Origin: Bacteroides rodentium JCM 16496
Lineage (GTDB): Bacteria; Bacteroidota; Bacteroidia; Bacteroidales; Bacteroidaceae
Assembly (NCBI RefSeq): GCF_000614125.1
Contig: NZ_BAKJ01000002.1
Span: 1 to 64,000 of the forward strand
DNA length: 64,000 bases
Reading direction: 5' to 3'
Part shown: positions 21,338-29,498 of the stretch, piece by piece
How the letters are laid out: each line of letters starts with the position of its first letter
Numbering within the stretch: position 1 is the first letter of the stretch
Notes under the pieces: generated by a model
What the model was told of the DNA's origin: nothing
The model's database searches: none
What the model saw: the letters and a program-made list of their open reading frames with translations, nothing else
Program-made: the position numbers and the translations under genes

Positions 21338-21819
21338 TTAAAGTTTAACAGTTCCTATAAATGTCAGGCATTCATCTGCCAATTGCTGGTTGATGATACA
21401 TAGTTGATTATTGGGGGTAAGATGAATCAGACGATTTATTGCTTGTTCTTCGGTGATATATCCACCTGTGAAAAGTTCTACTGTATCTATTACACGGTCG
21501 TCAGCCACACCACCTTCTGCACATCATATGCTTTCCAGTCATCTTTGCCTCCTCGGTTATTGATAATGAAATGTAACCACTCATTGTTGTATCGCTCGAA
21601 TTTCTTATGACGGTACTTGGCAGAAATTATCTCTAGATTTAACTCATATTTGTTGATGACAGGCTCTTTACCACGATACGAAGACATTCGCTCTGCCCAT
21701 GTCTTAGCTTGTTCCAGTATATTGGTGACGTAGAAGCCTTTTCCGAAATCGAGTTTGTCTCGGCCAATACCTACTAACGGGTGTTCTATTATTTCTGTTC
21801 CGGCATGATAGACAATCAT
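21338..21819 (-). CDS. DUF3990 protein, ADP-ribosyltransferase-like (one frameshift)
   Basis: The N-terminus VYHAGTEIIEHP followed by LDFGKGFYVTNILEQAKTWAERM has the H...FGKGFYxT pattern of ADP-ribosyltransferase-like folds (His in the first strand, Tyr in GFYVT). The late acidic residue could be in VVEGGV or TEEQA, but which one acts is unclear. The frame stops early at 21490. One base restored near 21521 continues into GGVADDRVIDTVELFTGGYITEEQA and ends at 21338, giving 160 residues, the usual DUF3990 length. It overlaps the upstream small gene by four bases (ATGA). It is plausibly a toxin or effector enzyme; no substrate is known. Confidence 0.75.
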
Positions 21820-22067
21820 TCTGCAGCAACCTCCTTTCTTGGTTTACGCTTTTCCCAATTGTGTAGGCAACCGATAATGTTTTCAGTCACGTGCTCACGG
21901 CTTTCACTATGAATGGCTTCATAGTGTTTCAAAATATAGCCGTTAATCAGGTTTACACGCTTCATCCGGTTGTACATGTCTTTGGAGGACATGCCCAATG
22001 CGCGTGCCGCACTCTCCACGCAGGAAGCGGCAAATATCATTTGGTCTTCAATCTTACGTTCTGTCAT
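21816..22067 (-). CDS. Small DUF3791-like protein, first gene of the DUF3990 cassette
   Basis: An 83-residue helical protein (MTERKIEDQMIFAASCVESAARALGMSS, then KDMYNRMKRVNLINGYILKHYEAIHSESREHV). The start is set at the ATG at 22067 because a TAACTTTG promoter box sits at 22092-22085, which would place transcription start just before it; the longer TTG-initiated form would start inside the promoter. Its stop overlaps the start of the DUF3990 gene. It resembles the DUF3791 type that pairs with DUF3990. It is a possible antitoxin or transcriptional partner, by position only. Confidence 0.68.
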   Translation of the reverse strand: MTERKIEDQMIFAASCVESAARALGMSSKDMYNRMKRVNLINGYILKHYEAIHSESREHVTENIIGCLHNWEKRKPRKEVAAE

Positions 22068-22084
22068 CTTTGCACATCTTTGTA

Positions 22085-22092
22085 CAAAGTTA
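22085..22092 (-). promoter_or_regulatory. Promoter box of the DUF3791/DUF3990 cassette
   Basis: Read on the minus strand, 22092-22085 is TAACTTTG, a match to TAnnTTTG. The stretch TTTGTACAAAG around it is a perfect dyad (CTTTGTACAAAG at 22077-22088), so an operator overlapping the promoter is possible. The gene starts at 22067. Confidence 0.5.
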
Positions 22093-22149
22093 TCAAATCT
22101 AATGGATTCACCCAACTATCTTGTGTTAAAGGTGCGAATATCAAGAAGA

Positions 22150-22563
22150 TTACCTCATCGCCAGCGCCTTATTCTCCGCCTCCTCCATAATCTCCCGTTC
22201 TCCCGGCCCTTTGTCATTGATGCCGCAAAGGTGGAGGATGCCGTGGATGATGACCCGGTAAAGCTCACGTTCGTAGTCGTTTCCCGCGAACTGTTCCGCA
22301 TTGGTGCGTACGGTATCGAGGCTGATGAAGAGGTCGCCGCTGAGGCGGTTGCCTTCACAGTAGTCGAAAGTGATGATATCTGTGTAATAATCGTGTTGCA
22401 GATATTGGCGGTTCACTTCAAGTATCTTCTCGTCCGAGCAGAAGATATAGGCTATTTCACCGACTCTTTTTCCGTAAGTGGCGGCTACGGATTTTATCCA
22501 TTCCGTTGTTTCACGCTTCTTGATGGAGGGCATTTCAACGCCGTCTGTCTGATAACTAATCAT
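22150..22563 (-). CDS. ybeY: Endoribonuclease YbeY, 16S rRNA maturation
   Basis: This metal-dependent endoribonuclease is needed for 16S rRNA 3' end maturation and 70S quality control. The signature HGILHLCGINDKG supplies the three-His zinc site (HxxxHxxGxxD), preceded by DIITFDYCEG and SGDLFISLDTV. It has 137 residues, normal for Bacteroidota members, which have a short N-terminus. It is a single intact gene, transcribed away from the SpmAB-like gene with a 60-base gap. Confidence 0.95.
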   Translation of the reverse strand: MISYQTDGVEMPSIKKRETTEWIKSVAATYGKRVGEIAYIFCSDEKILEVNRQYLQHDYYTDIITFDYCEGNRLSGDLFISLDTVRTNAEQFAGNDYERELYRVIIHGILHLCGINDKGPGEREIMEEAENKALAMR

Positions 22564-22623
22564 TTTATTTACGATTTTACGATTTACGATTGAAATTACA
22601 TTCCCGTGATTAAGACTGTTTCT

Positions 22624-23856
22624 TTAGAAGAAGAACATATAACTGATAATAATCGCTGCAATGATGCCGGAGAAATCGGCAATCAGCCCACACGTCACGG
22701 CATTCCTCGTTTTGGTGATACCTACGCTGCCGAAATACACAGCAAGGATATAGAACGTAGTATCCGAAGCACCACGTGCCACGCAGCTCATACGGCTGAC
22801 GAATGAATCGGGACCATATTGCTTCATGGTGTCAATCATCAGTCCGTTGGCACCGCTACCGCTCAGTGACTTCATCAAGGCAGTGGGCAGGGCACCTACA
22901 AAACTGGTATCTACGCCGAACAGTCCTACCACATAACCAATGCCGTTTACCAGTACATCCATGGCGCCGGAAGTGCGGAAAACGGCGATTCCAACGAGAA
23001 AAGCAACCAGATAAGGGATAATGCGTACGGCAGTGGTAAAGCCTTCTTTGGCTCCTTCTATAAAGGCATCGTATACATTGATTTTCTTCCACAGCCCCCA
23101 GAGGATGAACAGCAGGATGATGGAGAACAGCAGTATGTTGGCAATCAGTGTGGAATATACGCCCATTTCATCGCGGCTTATTTGCGTGAACAGATAAATG
23201 AGCGCGGCAAAGAAAAGGCTGATGCAGCCGATCAGAATCAGTATGGGCTTGTTCAGCAGGTTGATGCGCTGTGCTATGCTCACAGCAATCACTCCTACGA
23301 CCGTTGAGACGGCAGTCGTTATCAGTGTGGGGATAAAGATGTCCGTGGGTTGTGCAGCGCCCATCTGCGAACGGTACATCATGATGCTGACAGGGATAAG
23401 TATCAGTCCCGAAGTGTTGAGTACAAGGAACATTACCATCGGATTGGTGGCAGTATCCTTTTTCGGGTTCAGTTCCTGGAGTTCCTTCATGGCTTTCAGT
23501 CCCATCGGGGTAGCGGCATTGTCCAGCCCCAGCATGTTGGCAGAGAGATTCATGAAAATGGAGCCCATGGCAGGATGTCCTTTGGGTATTTCGGGGAAAA
23601 GGCGGCAGAATACCGGACTCAACCAACGGGAGAGGGCGTTAATCATACCGCTGTTTTCGCCTATCTTCATCACACCGAGCCAGAGGGCAAGTATTCCCGT
23701 CAGTCCCAGGGATATTTCAAAAGCTGTTTTGGAAGAGGAGAAGGTGGAGTTGACGAGTTCTGTGAATATCTCCACATCACCCATAAAGATGAGTTTGCAG
23801 AGAGCCACGATGAATGCGATGACGAAGAAAGCTACCCAGATGTAATTTAAAACCAT
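22624..23856 (-). CDS. SpmA/SpmB-type nucleoside-recognition membrane protein
   Basis: A 410-residue inner-membrane protein that joins the two parts called SpmA and SpmB in Firmicutes. Each half has the 'Gate'/nucleoside-recognition pattern: GLTGILALWLGVMKIGENSG and LSANMLGLDNAATPMGLKAM in the first half, IPYLVAFLVGIAVFRTSGAMD and GSGANGLMIDTM in the second. About ten hydrophobic helices are visible. The transported substrate is not known, and a spore role does not apply in Bacteroides. It is followed by the M28 peptidase gene upstream on the same strand, with a 25-base gap, so the two probably share the promoter at 24928. Confidence 0.88.
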   Translation of the reverse strand: MVLNYIWVAFFVIAFIVALCKLIFMGDVEIFTELVNSTFSSSKTAFEISLGLTGILALWLGVMKIGENSGMINALSRWLSPVFCRLFPEIPKGHPAMGSIFMNLSANMLGLDNAATPMGLKAMKELQELNPKKDTATNPMVMFLVLNTSGLILIPVSIMMYRSQMGAAQPTDIFIPTLITTAVSTVVGVIAVSIAQRINLLNKPILILIGCISLFFAALIYLFTQISRDEMGVYSTLIANILLFSIILLFILWGLWKKINVYDAFIEGAKEGFTTAVRIIPYLVAFLVGIAVFRTSGAMDVLVNGIGYVVGLFGVDTSFVGALPTALMKSLSGSGANGLMIDTMKQYGPDSFVSRMSCVARGASDTTFYILAVYFGSVGITKTRNAVTCGLIADFSGIIAAIIISYMFFF

Positions 23857-23881
23857 GTATCGTTACTTTGTTTCTAGTGGA

Positions 23882-24886
23882 TTAATATTTGTTTTTGTTG
23901 GCAAGATTCCAGGCGTTGAGGAAAGCTGCTTTGGTTATTTCTATCATTTTCTCCCAGTTCAGCCGGTCGGTGTGGTCCGAAGGCTGGTGATAATCGGGAT
24001 GTCCGTCTGTGTGGTACCAGATGATGGGGATGTTGCACAGGGCAAAAGAAGCATTGTCACTTCCTCCCGTGGGACGGTCCCAGGCGCGGTAGTCCGGTTG
24101 CAGGCGCAAGCTGTAGCGTGCAATGTCCTGCTTCAGCCAGTCGCCGAATACGGGGTGGGCGGCGGTGTAGAAGTAGACAACGTGTTGAGGCTGCTCGGGC
24201 TTATTGTTACGGCCTATCATGTCGAAATTGAGATAACCTTTCACCTGGCTGATGAAAGGACAGCTTTGTACAAAGTATTTTGAGCCGAGCAATCCCTTTT
24301 CTTCTCCATCCCAAAAGGCAAAGATGACCGTGCGCAGAGGCTTCTGTCCGGTGGCAAGAAATGCACGGGCTATCTGCAGGACGGCAGAGACACCGGAGGC
24401 ATTGTCGTCCGCACCGTTGTATATCCGGTCGTTTGCCAGCGTCTCGTCCACACCCAGATGGTCGAAGTGGGCACCTACGATGACATATTCATCCGGTCGT
24501 TCTCCCGGGATGGTTCCCAATACATTACTCATCTGCAGGATGCGGTGGACGCCTTGTTTAAGGATGGCGATGGAGTCGGGATGCACTTGCCACCGTCCCC
24601 GTTGTTGGCGTTCCTTGTTGTAAGCCTCGAAGGGTTGGTAATAACTGTCCTTTTCCAGCGGGGCAATGCCGGCTTCTTTCAGGCAGGATGCCAGATAGCG
24701 GGCAGCCAGTCGTGAACCGTGCATGCCTGCTTCGCGTCCTTGCAGCTCATCGTCGGCCAGAAAGCCGACAATAGCCTCGGCCGAAGTGTGGCTGATGCTT
24801 TGCAACCCCTTTTCTTGTGGAGATTGTGCATGTAAGGATAGTGCGAAAGAAAGGCAGCAGATTGCTCCCAAAACAGTTTTATACAT
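23882..24886 (-). CDS. Exported M28 family zinc aminopeptidase
   Basis: A signal peptide (MYKTVLGAICCLSFALSLHAQ) is followed by an M28 catalytic domain. Two-zinc ligands are visible: His in VGAHFDHLG, bridging Asp in NGADDNASG, catalytic/ligand Glu pair in DGEEKGLLGS, Asp in NFDMIGRN and the last His in SDHTDRLNW. It has 334 residues, typical for single-domain M28 exopeptidases in this phylum, probably periplasmic peptide trimming. A QC-like glutaminyl cyclase activity is a less likely alternative in the same fold. Confidence 0.9.
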   Translation of the reverse strand: MYKTVLGAICCLSFALSLHAQSPQEKGLQSISHTSAEAIVGFLADDELQGREAGMHGSRLAARYLASCLKEAGIAPLEKDSYYQPFEAYNKERQQRGRWQVHPDSIAILKQGVHRILQMSNVLGTIPGERPDEYVIVGAHFDHLGVDETLANDRIYNGADDNASGVSAVLQIARAFLATGQKPLRTVIFAFWDGEEKGLLGSKYFVQSCPFISQVKGYLNFDMIGRNNKPEQPQHVVYFYTAAHPVFGDWLKQDIARYSLRLQPDYRAWDRPTGGSDNASFALCNIPIIWYHTDGHPDYHQPSDHTDRLNWEKMIEITKAAFLNAWNLANKNKY

Positions 24887-24920
24887 GTCGTACGGTTTTA
24901 AGGATTGGACATACCGGTTG

Positions 24921-24928
24921 CAAAATTA
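24921..24928 (-). promoter_or_regulatory. Promoter box for the M28 peptidase/SpmAB-like operon
   Basis: Read on the minus strand, 24928-24921 is TAATTTTG, matching the Bacteroides -7 consensus, 35 bases before the peptidase start at 24886. No strong -33 TTTG is seen. It faces the promoter of the AlkD-like gene in the same 130-base gap. Confidence 0.55.
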
Positions 24929-24937
24929 AAGATAACT

Positions 24938-24970
24938 TTCCATAGTTTCTATATAAATGTTGTATTTTTG
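24938..24970 (+). promoter_or_regulatory. Promoter of the AlkD-like gene
   Basis: TATTTTTG at 24963-24970 fits TAnnTTTG, and TTTC at 24938-24941 lies about 21 bases upstream as a -33-like element. Transcription would begin near 24976, which makes the ATG at 24982 unlikely and favours 25018. Confidence 0.55.
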
Positions 24971-25017
24971 TCCATTGGCGGATGAATTCAAATCCGTGTA
25001 AATCAAATGAGAGAAGG

Positions 25018-25743
25018 ATGAAAAAGAAGGCAGAAGAAGTGGCGTGCGTCTCGGCACAAATTCAGCAGGAGTTGGAGGCGTATATCGACCCGGTGAAAAG
25101 GGAGTATCTGCCCCGTTTCTTCAAGACCGGAAAGGGGCAGTATGGCGAGGGGGATAAGTTTCTGGGAGTAGTTGTGCCGAACACCCGGCAGGTGGCCAGG
25201 CAGCACAAGCACGAACCTTTCGGGGTAATGGCAGCCTTGCTTCAGAGTGAATGGCACGAGTGTCGCCTTTGTGCCTTGCTGATGCTGGTGGAGCGATTCA
25301 AAAAGAGCGATGAAAAGGGGAAAAAGGAGATTTATGACTTCTACCTTTCGCAAACGGGCCGTATCAATAATTGGGATTTGGTCGATTTGTCTGCCCCCGG
25401 CATTGTGGGCGAATATTTGAAAGACAAACCTCGCGAAGACCTCTACCGGCTGGCAGATAGTCCGCTGCTTTGGGACCAGCGCATTGCCGTGGTATCTACC
25501 TATACACTTATCAAAAATGGTGATTTCATCGACATATTAGCCCTTTCGGAACGGCTGCTCCATCATAAGCATGACTTGATGCAAAAGGCGGTAGGATGGA
25601 TGCTCCGGGAGATGGGTAAGCGGGACAAGGACTTGCTGGTACAATTCTTGGAGAAGTATTGCAGGACGATGCCGCGAACGATGTTGCGCTATGCCATAGA
25701 GAAGTTTCCGGAGGAGGAGCGCAAGGAGTTTATGAAGCGCTGA
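25018..25743 (+). CDS. AlkD-like DNA alkylation repair HEAT-repeat protein
   Basis: It belongs to the ALK/AlkD DNA glycosylase group, which removes bulky or cationic alkylated bases without base flipping. The all-helical HEAT-like repeats show RFFKTGKGQYGEGDKFLGV, ARQHKHEP, LLQSEWHECRLCALLMLV, NNWDLVDLSAPGIVG and LMQKAVGWMLREMGKRD. Trp and Asp residues in NNWDLVD match the family's substrate-contacting positions. It has 241 residues from 25018, preceded by GAGAAGG. An in-frame ATG at 24982 exists but sits almost at the predicted transcription start. Confidence 0.85.
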   Translation: MKKKAEEVACVSAQIQQELEAYIDPVKREYLPRFFKTGKGQYGEGDKFLGVVVPNTRQVARQHKHEPFGVMAALLQSEWHECRLCALLMLVERFKKSDEKGKKEIYDFYLSQTGRINNWDLVDLSAPGIVGEYLKDKPREDLYRLADSPLLWDQRIAVVSTYTLIKNGDFIDILALSERLLHHKHDLMQKAVGWMLREMGKRDKDLLVQFLEKYCRTMPRTMLRYAIEKFPEEERKEFMKR

Positions 25744-25791
25744 TGGGGAATGAAAATCGTTAAACTGTATTTTGCTCTTCTTGCCAACAAG

Positions 25792-25900
25792 TTGACAAGT
25801 TTTTGCCACCTTATTGGCAAGACTTTGCCACCGCGTTGGCAAACTTTTGCCATAGGCATGGCAAACTTTTGCCAAAGGTGAGGCAAGGGGTTGGCAAAAT
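25792..25900. repeat. 22-bp tandem repeat array, five units
   Basis: Units starting at 25792, 25814, 25836, 25858 and 25880 each begin with a TTGGCAA-like half and, in most, carry a TTTTGCCA half, so each unit is itself a dyad. The period is exactly 22 bases. A further TTGGCAA at 25891 breaks the period. The array lies after the AlkD-like gene and before the end of the DUF6078-like gene on the other strand. No function is assigned. Confidence 0.85.
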
Positions 25901-25921
25901 TAGTCTCTGATGGTCAGTGCG

Positions 25922-26356
25922 TTACCAAAGGTAGCCTTCTACGTAGCTATCAAACTCTGGGGTCGTGCCGGCATCCAGATGTCTGAAGACGTTCAGTACG
26001 GATTCCTGCTCCTCGGGGAGCAGCAGGCGTTCGCCTTTGCGGGCGCGGTAGTAGGTGCGCTGGCCGAAGCCGGCTATCAGGTTGGCGATGGCGATTCCCC
26101 GCTTGTTGTAGGGCAGGCTGTTCAGCATGTTCATGAAGCCTTTGGCGTAGCGCGCCTTCTGACTGGAGCGGTAGAAGGGGCATTCCCCCTTGACGGTGGC
26201 AAGGCGTTTGGGGCTGATGATTTTCCAGTAATCCTTTTCGGCAGGCATGCTCTGCATGGTGAGCTGGCGGAGGCAGGTGGCGGCTTTGGGGCATTGGTTG
26301 TCGAGGCACAAGGGGTAGTCGAAGGGGACTTGGGTAAAGGGGATTTCTTCTTTCAT
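25922..26356 (-). CDS. DUF6078-like cysteine-containing protein
   Basis: A 144-residue soluble protein without signal peptide. The N-terminus has a cysteine set (YPLCLDNQCPKAATCLRQ, later GECPFYRS) that could bind a metal. The second half is basic and helical (GFMNMLNSLPYNKRGIAIANLIAGFGQRTYYRARKGERLLLPEEQ), reminiscent of a small DNA- or RNA-contacting region. It resembles the Bacteroidales family now called DUF6078, which has no known role. It is transcribed alone. Confidence 0.7.
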   Translation of the reverse strand: MKEEIPFTQVPFDYPLCLDNQCPKAATCLRQLTMQSMPAEKDYWKIISPKRLATVKGECPFYRSSQKARYAKGFMNMLNSLPYNKRGIAIANLIAGFGQRTYYRARKGERLLLPEEQESVLNVFRHLDAGTTPEFDSYVEGYLW

Positions 26357-26529
26357 AAGTAGCGTGTTCTATGCATTGTGCTTTCAGCAGGGGGAGAGAT
26401 TCGGCTTGCTGTCAGTAAATGGCTGGTTATTCTGCACAAATGTAGGAAGAAAGTGTGAGCCTGCAAATGTTTGGGCAGAGGAATTTGGGGTAAAAGTGGC
26501 AGGAGGGGGAGAGAAGGTACGGATTACGT

Positions 26530-26572
26530 GAGTTCGACGAATTTAAAGTTACTCTGTGAATTCGTCGAACTC
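26530..26572. terminator. Perfect 14-base hairpin between two minus-strand genes
   Basis: GAGTTCGACGAATT at 26530-26543 is exactly complementary to AATTCGTCGAACTC at 26559-26572, with a 15-base loop. It lies 55 bases past the stop of the collagen-like lipoprotein gene. It has no clear T tract on that strand, so it could be a terminator or a dispersed palindromic repeat. The rest of 26357-26627 holds nothing else recognisable. Confidence 0.6.
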
Positions 26573-26627
26573 ATGTTAAAATATAGCATAATGAAAGTAC
26601 TCGCATACTTTTGACAGCTTCTTCAAT

Positions 26628-29024
26628 TTAGTTGTTTGTTTTTGTATAGACTACATTGGCGGCTTTCAAGGCTTCTGCATTACTTACATTAGGGGTAACT
26701 TCTTTGGCGAGTATACCGTTCATATTGACGTCGATGGTGCAATTGCTCATGTGGACGAATTCGCACCGATTTTTCACATCATTTGGACTACCATTCTCAC
26801 TGCTGGCACCCAAAGCGCCGACAGTCCAACCACCCTTGGCATGGGACGTAATGTTGCCGCCGGTGATTGTGATTCCTTGACAATTAGCGTGATTGCCACA
26901 ACCAATACCTGCTGCCTTCTCACCTTCGGCATAAATGGTTCCGCTGCGGATAATGATTTGACCGCATGACCTTTCATTAATTCCGCCGATGCCGGCAGCT
27001 TTGAGCGCTCCGATTGCATCCAATTTACCGTTACCTTCAATAGTAAGTGTGGTATTCTCTTTCACATAGATACCGGCTTTTCCATCCCCGTAGCCTTCTA
27101 CGCGGTTTTCTCCCTCTAAAAGAAGAGTGGAGCTACCCGATTCGATGGTAATGGCAGATTCTTCTGTAGAGGGCTTGATATTGACACCTTGCAGGGTTAC
27201 TTTGGCATTGCCTTTAATGATAATGTGTCCCGTGGTTTGCGTTGTGCCGTTTCCTTTGATAATATACGTACCGTCTCCCTCGATGGTGAGGACTTCATTG
27301 CTTGCCGTGTAGGCTTTATACTGTATGCTTTTCACTGTGTACACTATAGTCCGTCCCTCCTTACCGGCGAGGAAGAGCATCAGATTGGTACTTCCTATCC
27401 CGGGTGCTTCCAGTTCCACCTGGCTATTGCTTACGGCAGCCACTTTCCAGTCGCCATTATCAGTCACGGCAGATACGCTGGCATTCGCGGCATCGTTGCC
27501 TCCTATGCTATATCCGATGGTTATCTTTGAGTTGTACGACTCTATGCCGTTCGTCAGAATACCCGGGTCGGTAAAGGTAAGCTTTAAATCCTGGTAAAGG
27601 GGAATCTTGAAAGAGCCTTTGCTTTCTGCCAAGGTAAACTCTACATATCCCTTTTCGCTGTTGACGGTTACACCGTCTTTGGCAAAAACCGCATCGCCTT
27701 GCGGACCCTGCGGACCGGTGGCTCCTTGTCCGCCGGCAGCTCCCGTGGAGCCGGTGTCGCCTTTGTCTCCCTTATCTCCTTTCACGTTTCCCAATGTGGT
27801 CCATGTGCCACCTTTATCGAAGCTGTATTGCAGGTTGCCATCGTCCGTCAGCCGGAAGTCGGGTGTCTTTCCGCTTTCGCCGGTAGCGCCTTGTGCTCCG
27901 GTGGCGTTTATGTGGGTGTCTGTACCGTTAATCCACCAGGTGCCCCCCTTGATTTCTACGGTAGGGGTGAGGCCGCTGTCTCCTTTATCGCCGGTGGCTC
28001 CGGTTTCTCCCTTCTCGCCATCCTTGCCGTTGACGATGGTCACGGTTTGTGCCGCTCCTTGGTCGTCTAGCAAATGGACGGTGTAGCCGCCCGGGGTTCC
28101 GGCAATCTCTTCCACGGAGGTGATGTATTGCTTGCCGCTCACCAGTGCTTGCAGGGTTCGCACGTTGGTATTCAGGGCGTTTACTTTCTCTTCCCAGGCG
28201 TTGGCCCATTGGGCGGTGGGCAGTACTATCTCGGTGCCGTCGGTCAGTACGAATGTCACGTAGTAGCCTTCGCTGTCCGTCTTCACCTCTTTGAAGAAGG
28301 CATCGCCCTTTTCACCCTTTTCGCCCTGCTCCCCGGTAGCGCCGGTTTCTCCCTTGTCGCCCGTTTCTCCTTTATCTCCCGTTTCTCCTTTGTTGCCGGA
28401 GACTTTCGTCCAGGTTCTTCCACCGTCCACGCTCAGGTATACGGCATCGGGTGTTATTGTTCCGCCATTGGTCACCACGGCTCCTTCGGGCAGTTGGCTG
28501 CCGGTCAGTATTTGCGGAGTGGGGGCGGCAGCTCCCGGTTTTCCGTCTTGCCCGGGCTTTCCGTCTTGGCCGTTTTCTCCGTCCTTTCCGTCTTCCCCGT
28601 CTTGTCCGTTTTGTCCGTTGGCGCGGATGGGATTGCCTTCGGCATCGGTCATCAGTTCACCGTTCAGCGTCCAATACCAGTTGCCGTCTTCCTGCTGCAC
28701 CAGACAGATTTGCGGAGTGTCGCCCGGGTCGCCCTTGGCTCCGTTGTAGAGGGTGATGGAGGGAGAGTTCTTGAACTCGATGGTGTAGCCCACGGTCTGT
28801 CCGTCGAGCACCACTGGTGTCACTTTGGTGATGTAGTCGTTCTGGTTCACCAGCTGTTGCAGAGAGGCGAGGTTGTTGTTCACCACTTGTTGCCAGTTTT
28901 CGAGCGCTTCGATGCGCGTTTCTTGTTCATTGATTTTCTCCCACAAATCGGTGTGGTCACAATCGTCTCCGCAGGATGCCAGTGTAAAGGCGCAGGTTGC
29001 AAGGGCTAAAAGCTTTGTTCTCAT
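26628..29024 (-). CDS. Large collagen-like surface lipoprotein with beta-helix C-terminus
   Basis: A 798-residue lipoprotein starting at ATG 29024 (MRTKLLALATCAFTLASCGD, lipid Cys at residue 18); an upstream TTG start would spoil the signal. A short coiled coil (about 25-62) is followed by a DUF4988/PL29-N-like segment. Several collagen-type Gly-X-Y stretches then alternate with repeated beta modules: about 137-164 (rich in GQDG/GKPG), 212-240 (GETGDKG), 350 and 425-450 (GATGPQGPQG). The C-terminal ~190 residues look like a parallel beta-helix or carbohydrate-binding repeat (TLTIEGNGKLDAIG, IIIRSGTIYAEGEKAAGIG). It is probably surface displayed and rod-like. The frame is intact, and a minus-strand promoter box lies at 29308-29301. 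Confidence 0.85.
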   Translation of the reverse strand: MRTKLLALATCAFTLASCGDDCDHTDLWEKINEQETRIEALENWQQVVNNNLASLQQLVNQNDYITKVTPVVLDGQTVGYTIEFKNSPSITLYNGAKGDPGDTPQICLVQQEDGNWYWTLNGELMTDAEGNPIRANGQNGQDGEDGKDGENGQDGKPGQDGKPGAAAPTPQILTGSQLPEGAVVTNGGTITPDAVYLSVDGGRTWTKVSGNKGETGDKGETGDKGETGATGEQGEKGEKGDAFFKEVKTDSEGYYVTFVLTDGTEIVLPTAQWANAWEEKVNALNTNVRTLQALVSGKQYITSVEEIAGTPGGYTVHLLDDQGAAQTVTIVNGKDGEKGETGATGDKGDSGLTPTVEIKGGTWWINGTDTHINATGAQGATGESGKTPDFRLTDDGNLQYSFDKGGTWTTLGNVKGDKGDKGDTGSTGAAGGQGATGPQGPQGDAVFAKDGVTVNSEKGYVEFTLAESKGSFKIPLYQDLKLTFTDPGILTNGIESYNSKITIGYSIGGNDAANASVSAVTDNGDWKVAAVSNSQVELEAPGIGSTNLMLFLAGKEGRTIVYTVKSIQYKAYTASNEVLTIEGDGTYIIKGNGTTQTTGHIIIKGNAKVTLQGVNIKPSTEESAITIESGSSTLLLEGENRVEGYGDGKAGIYVKENTTLTIEGNGKLDAIGALKAAGIGGINERSCGQIIIRSGTIYAEGEKAAGIGCGNHANCQGITITGGNITSHAKGGWTVGALGASSENGSPNDVKNRCEFVHMSNCTIDVNMNGILAKEVTPNVSNAEALKAANVVYTKTNN

Positions 29025-29300
29025 AGCATTAAAATGTGTGTATGGTCTTTCCCAGCTCCTCAAAGACCCTTGTTTTTATATACACAGAAGCGTGAACTGC
29101 AGATGCCACGTTCTGAATTGGAGGTCCTGAGAAAACCTATACACACGAATGTAGAATAGCAGCCCACGCTATAGCGTGAGAACCACTATGCCATCCTTGT
29201 GTGTAATTATGAAATTTCTCAGGTTTCCAATTCACAAGATAAGCATAACGCTTCTTTCTTTTTAAATATGTCTTTGGATAGGACACCTCCTTTCCAATGG

Positions 29301-29308
29301 CAAAGCTA
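29301..29308 (-). promoter_or_regulatory. Candidate promoter of the collagen-like lipoprotein
   Basis: Minus-strand TAGCTTTG (29308-29301) fits TAnnTTTG. A transcript from near 29294 would have a leader of about 270 nt containing a perfect CACGCTATAGCGTG palindrome (29166-29179). No gene is credible in 29025-29498. Besides this, that gap holds a second dyad at 29377-29407 (TGTATGG...CCATACA around TGCCTAGGCA) in front of ruvB. Confidence 0.4.
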
Positions 29309-29498
29309 ATATATTTCAAGCATATATCTTTCTATTTCTATCGTTTTTTTCTGTAATTTGCCTCCGGGCAGGATAATGTCCCGTTGTATGGAGTGTGCCT
29401 AGGCATGCCATACACCCTTTACTTGTGTGAAAAAAGAAAGGGGATGAGTGCTATCTCAAAATAAATTAGTTATTTTGCAGAAAACAAAGGAATCTGGA

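Noticed and set aside
25792..25900. CRISPR array
   Set aside because: The units are 22 bases with no unique spacers between repeats, and no cas gene is in the window.
29137..29319. 60-residue minus-strand open frame upstream of the collagen-like gene
   Set aside because: It lacks an ATG, begins upstream of the candidate promoter and has no similarity that I recognise.
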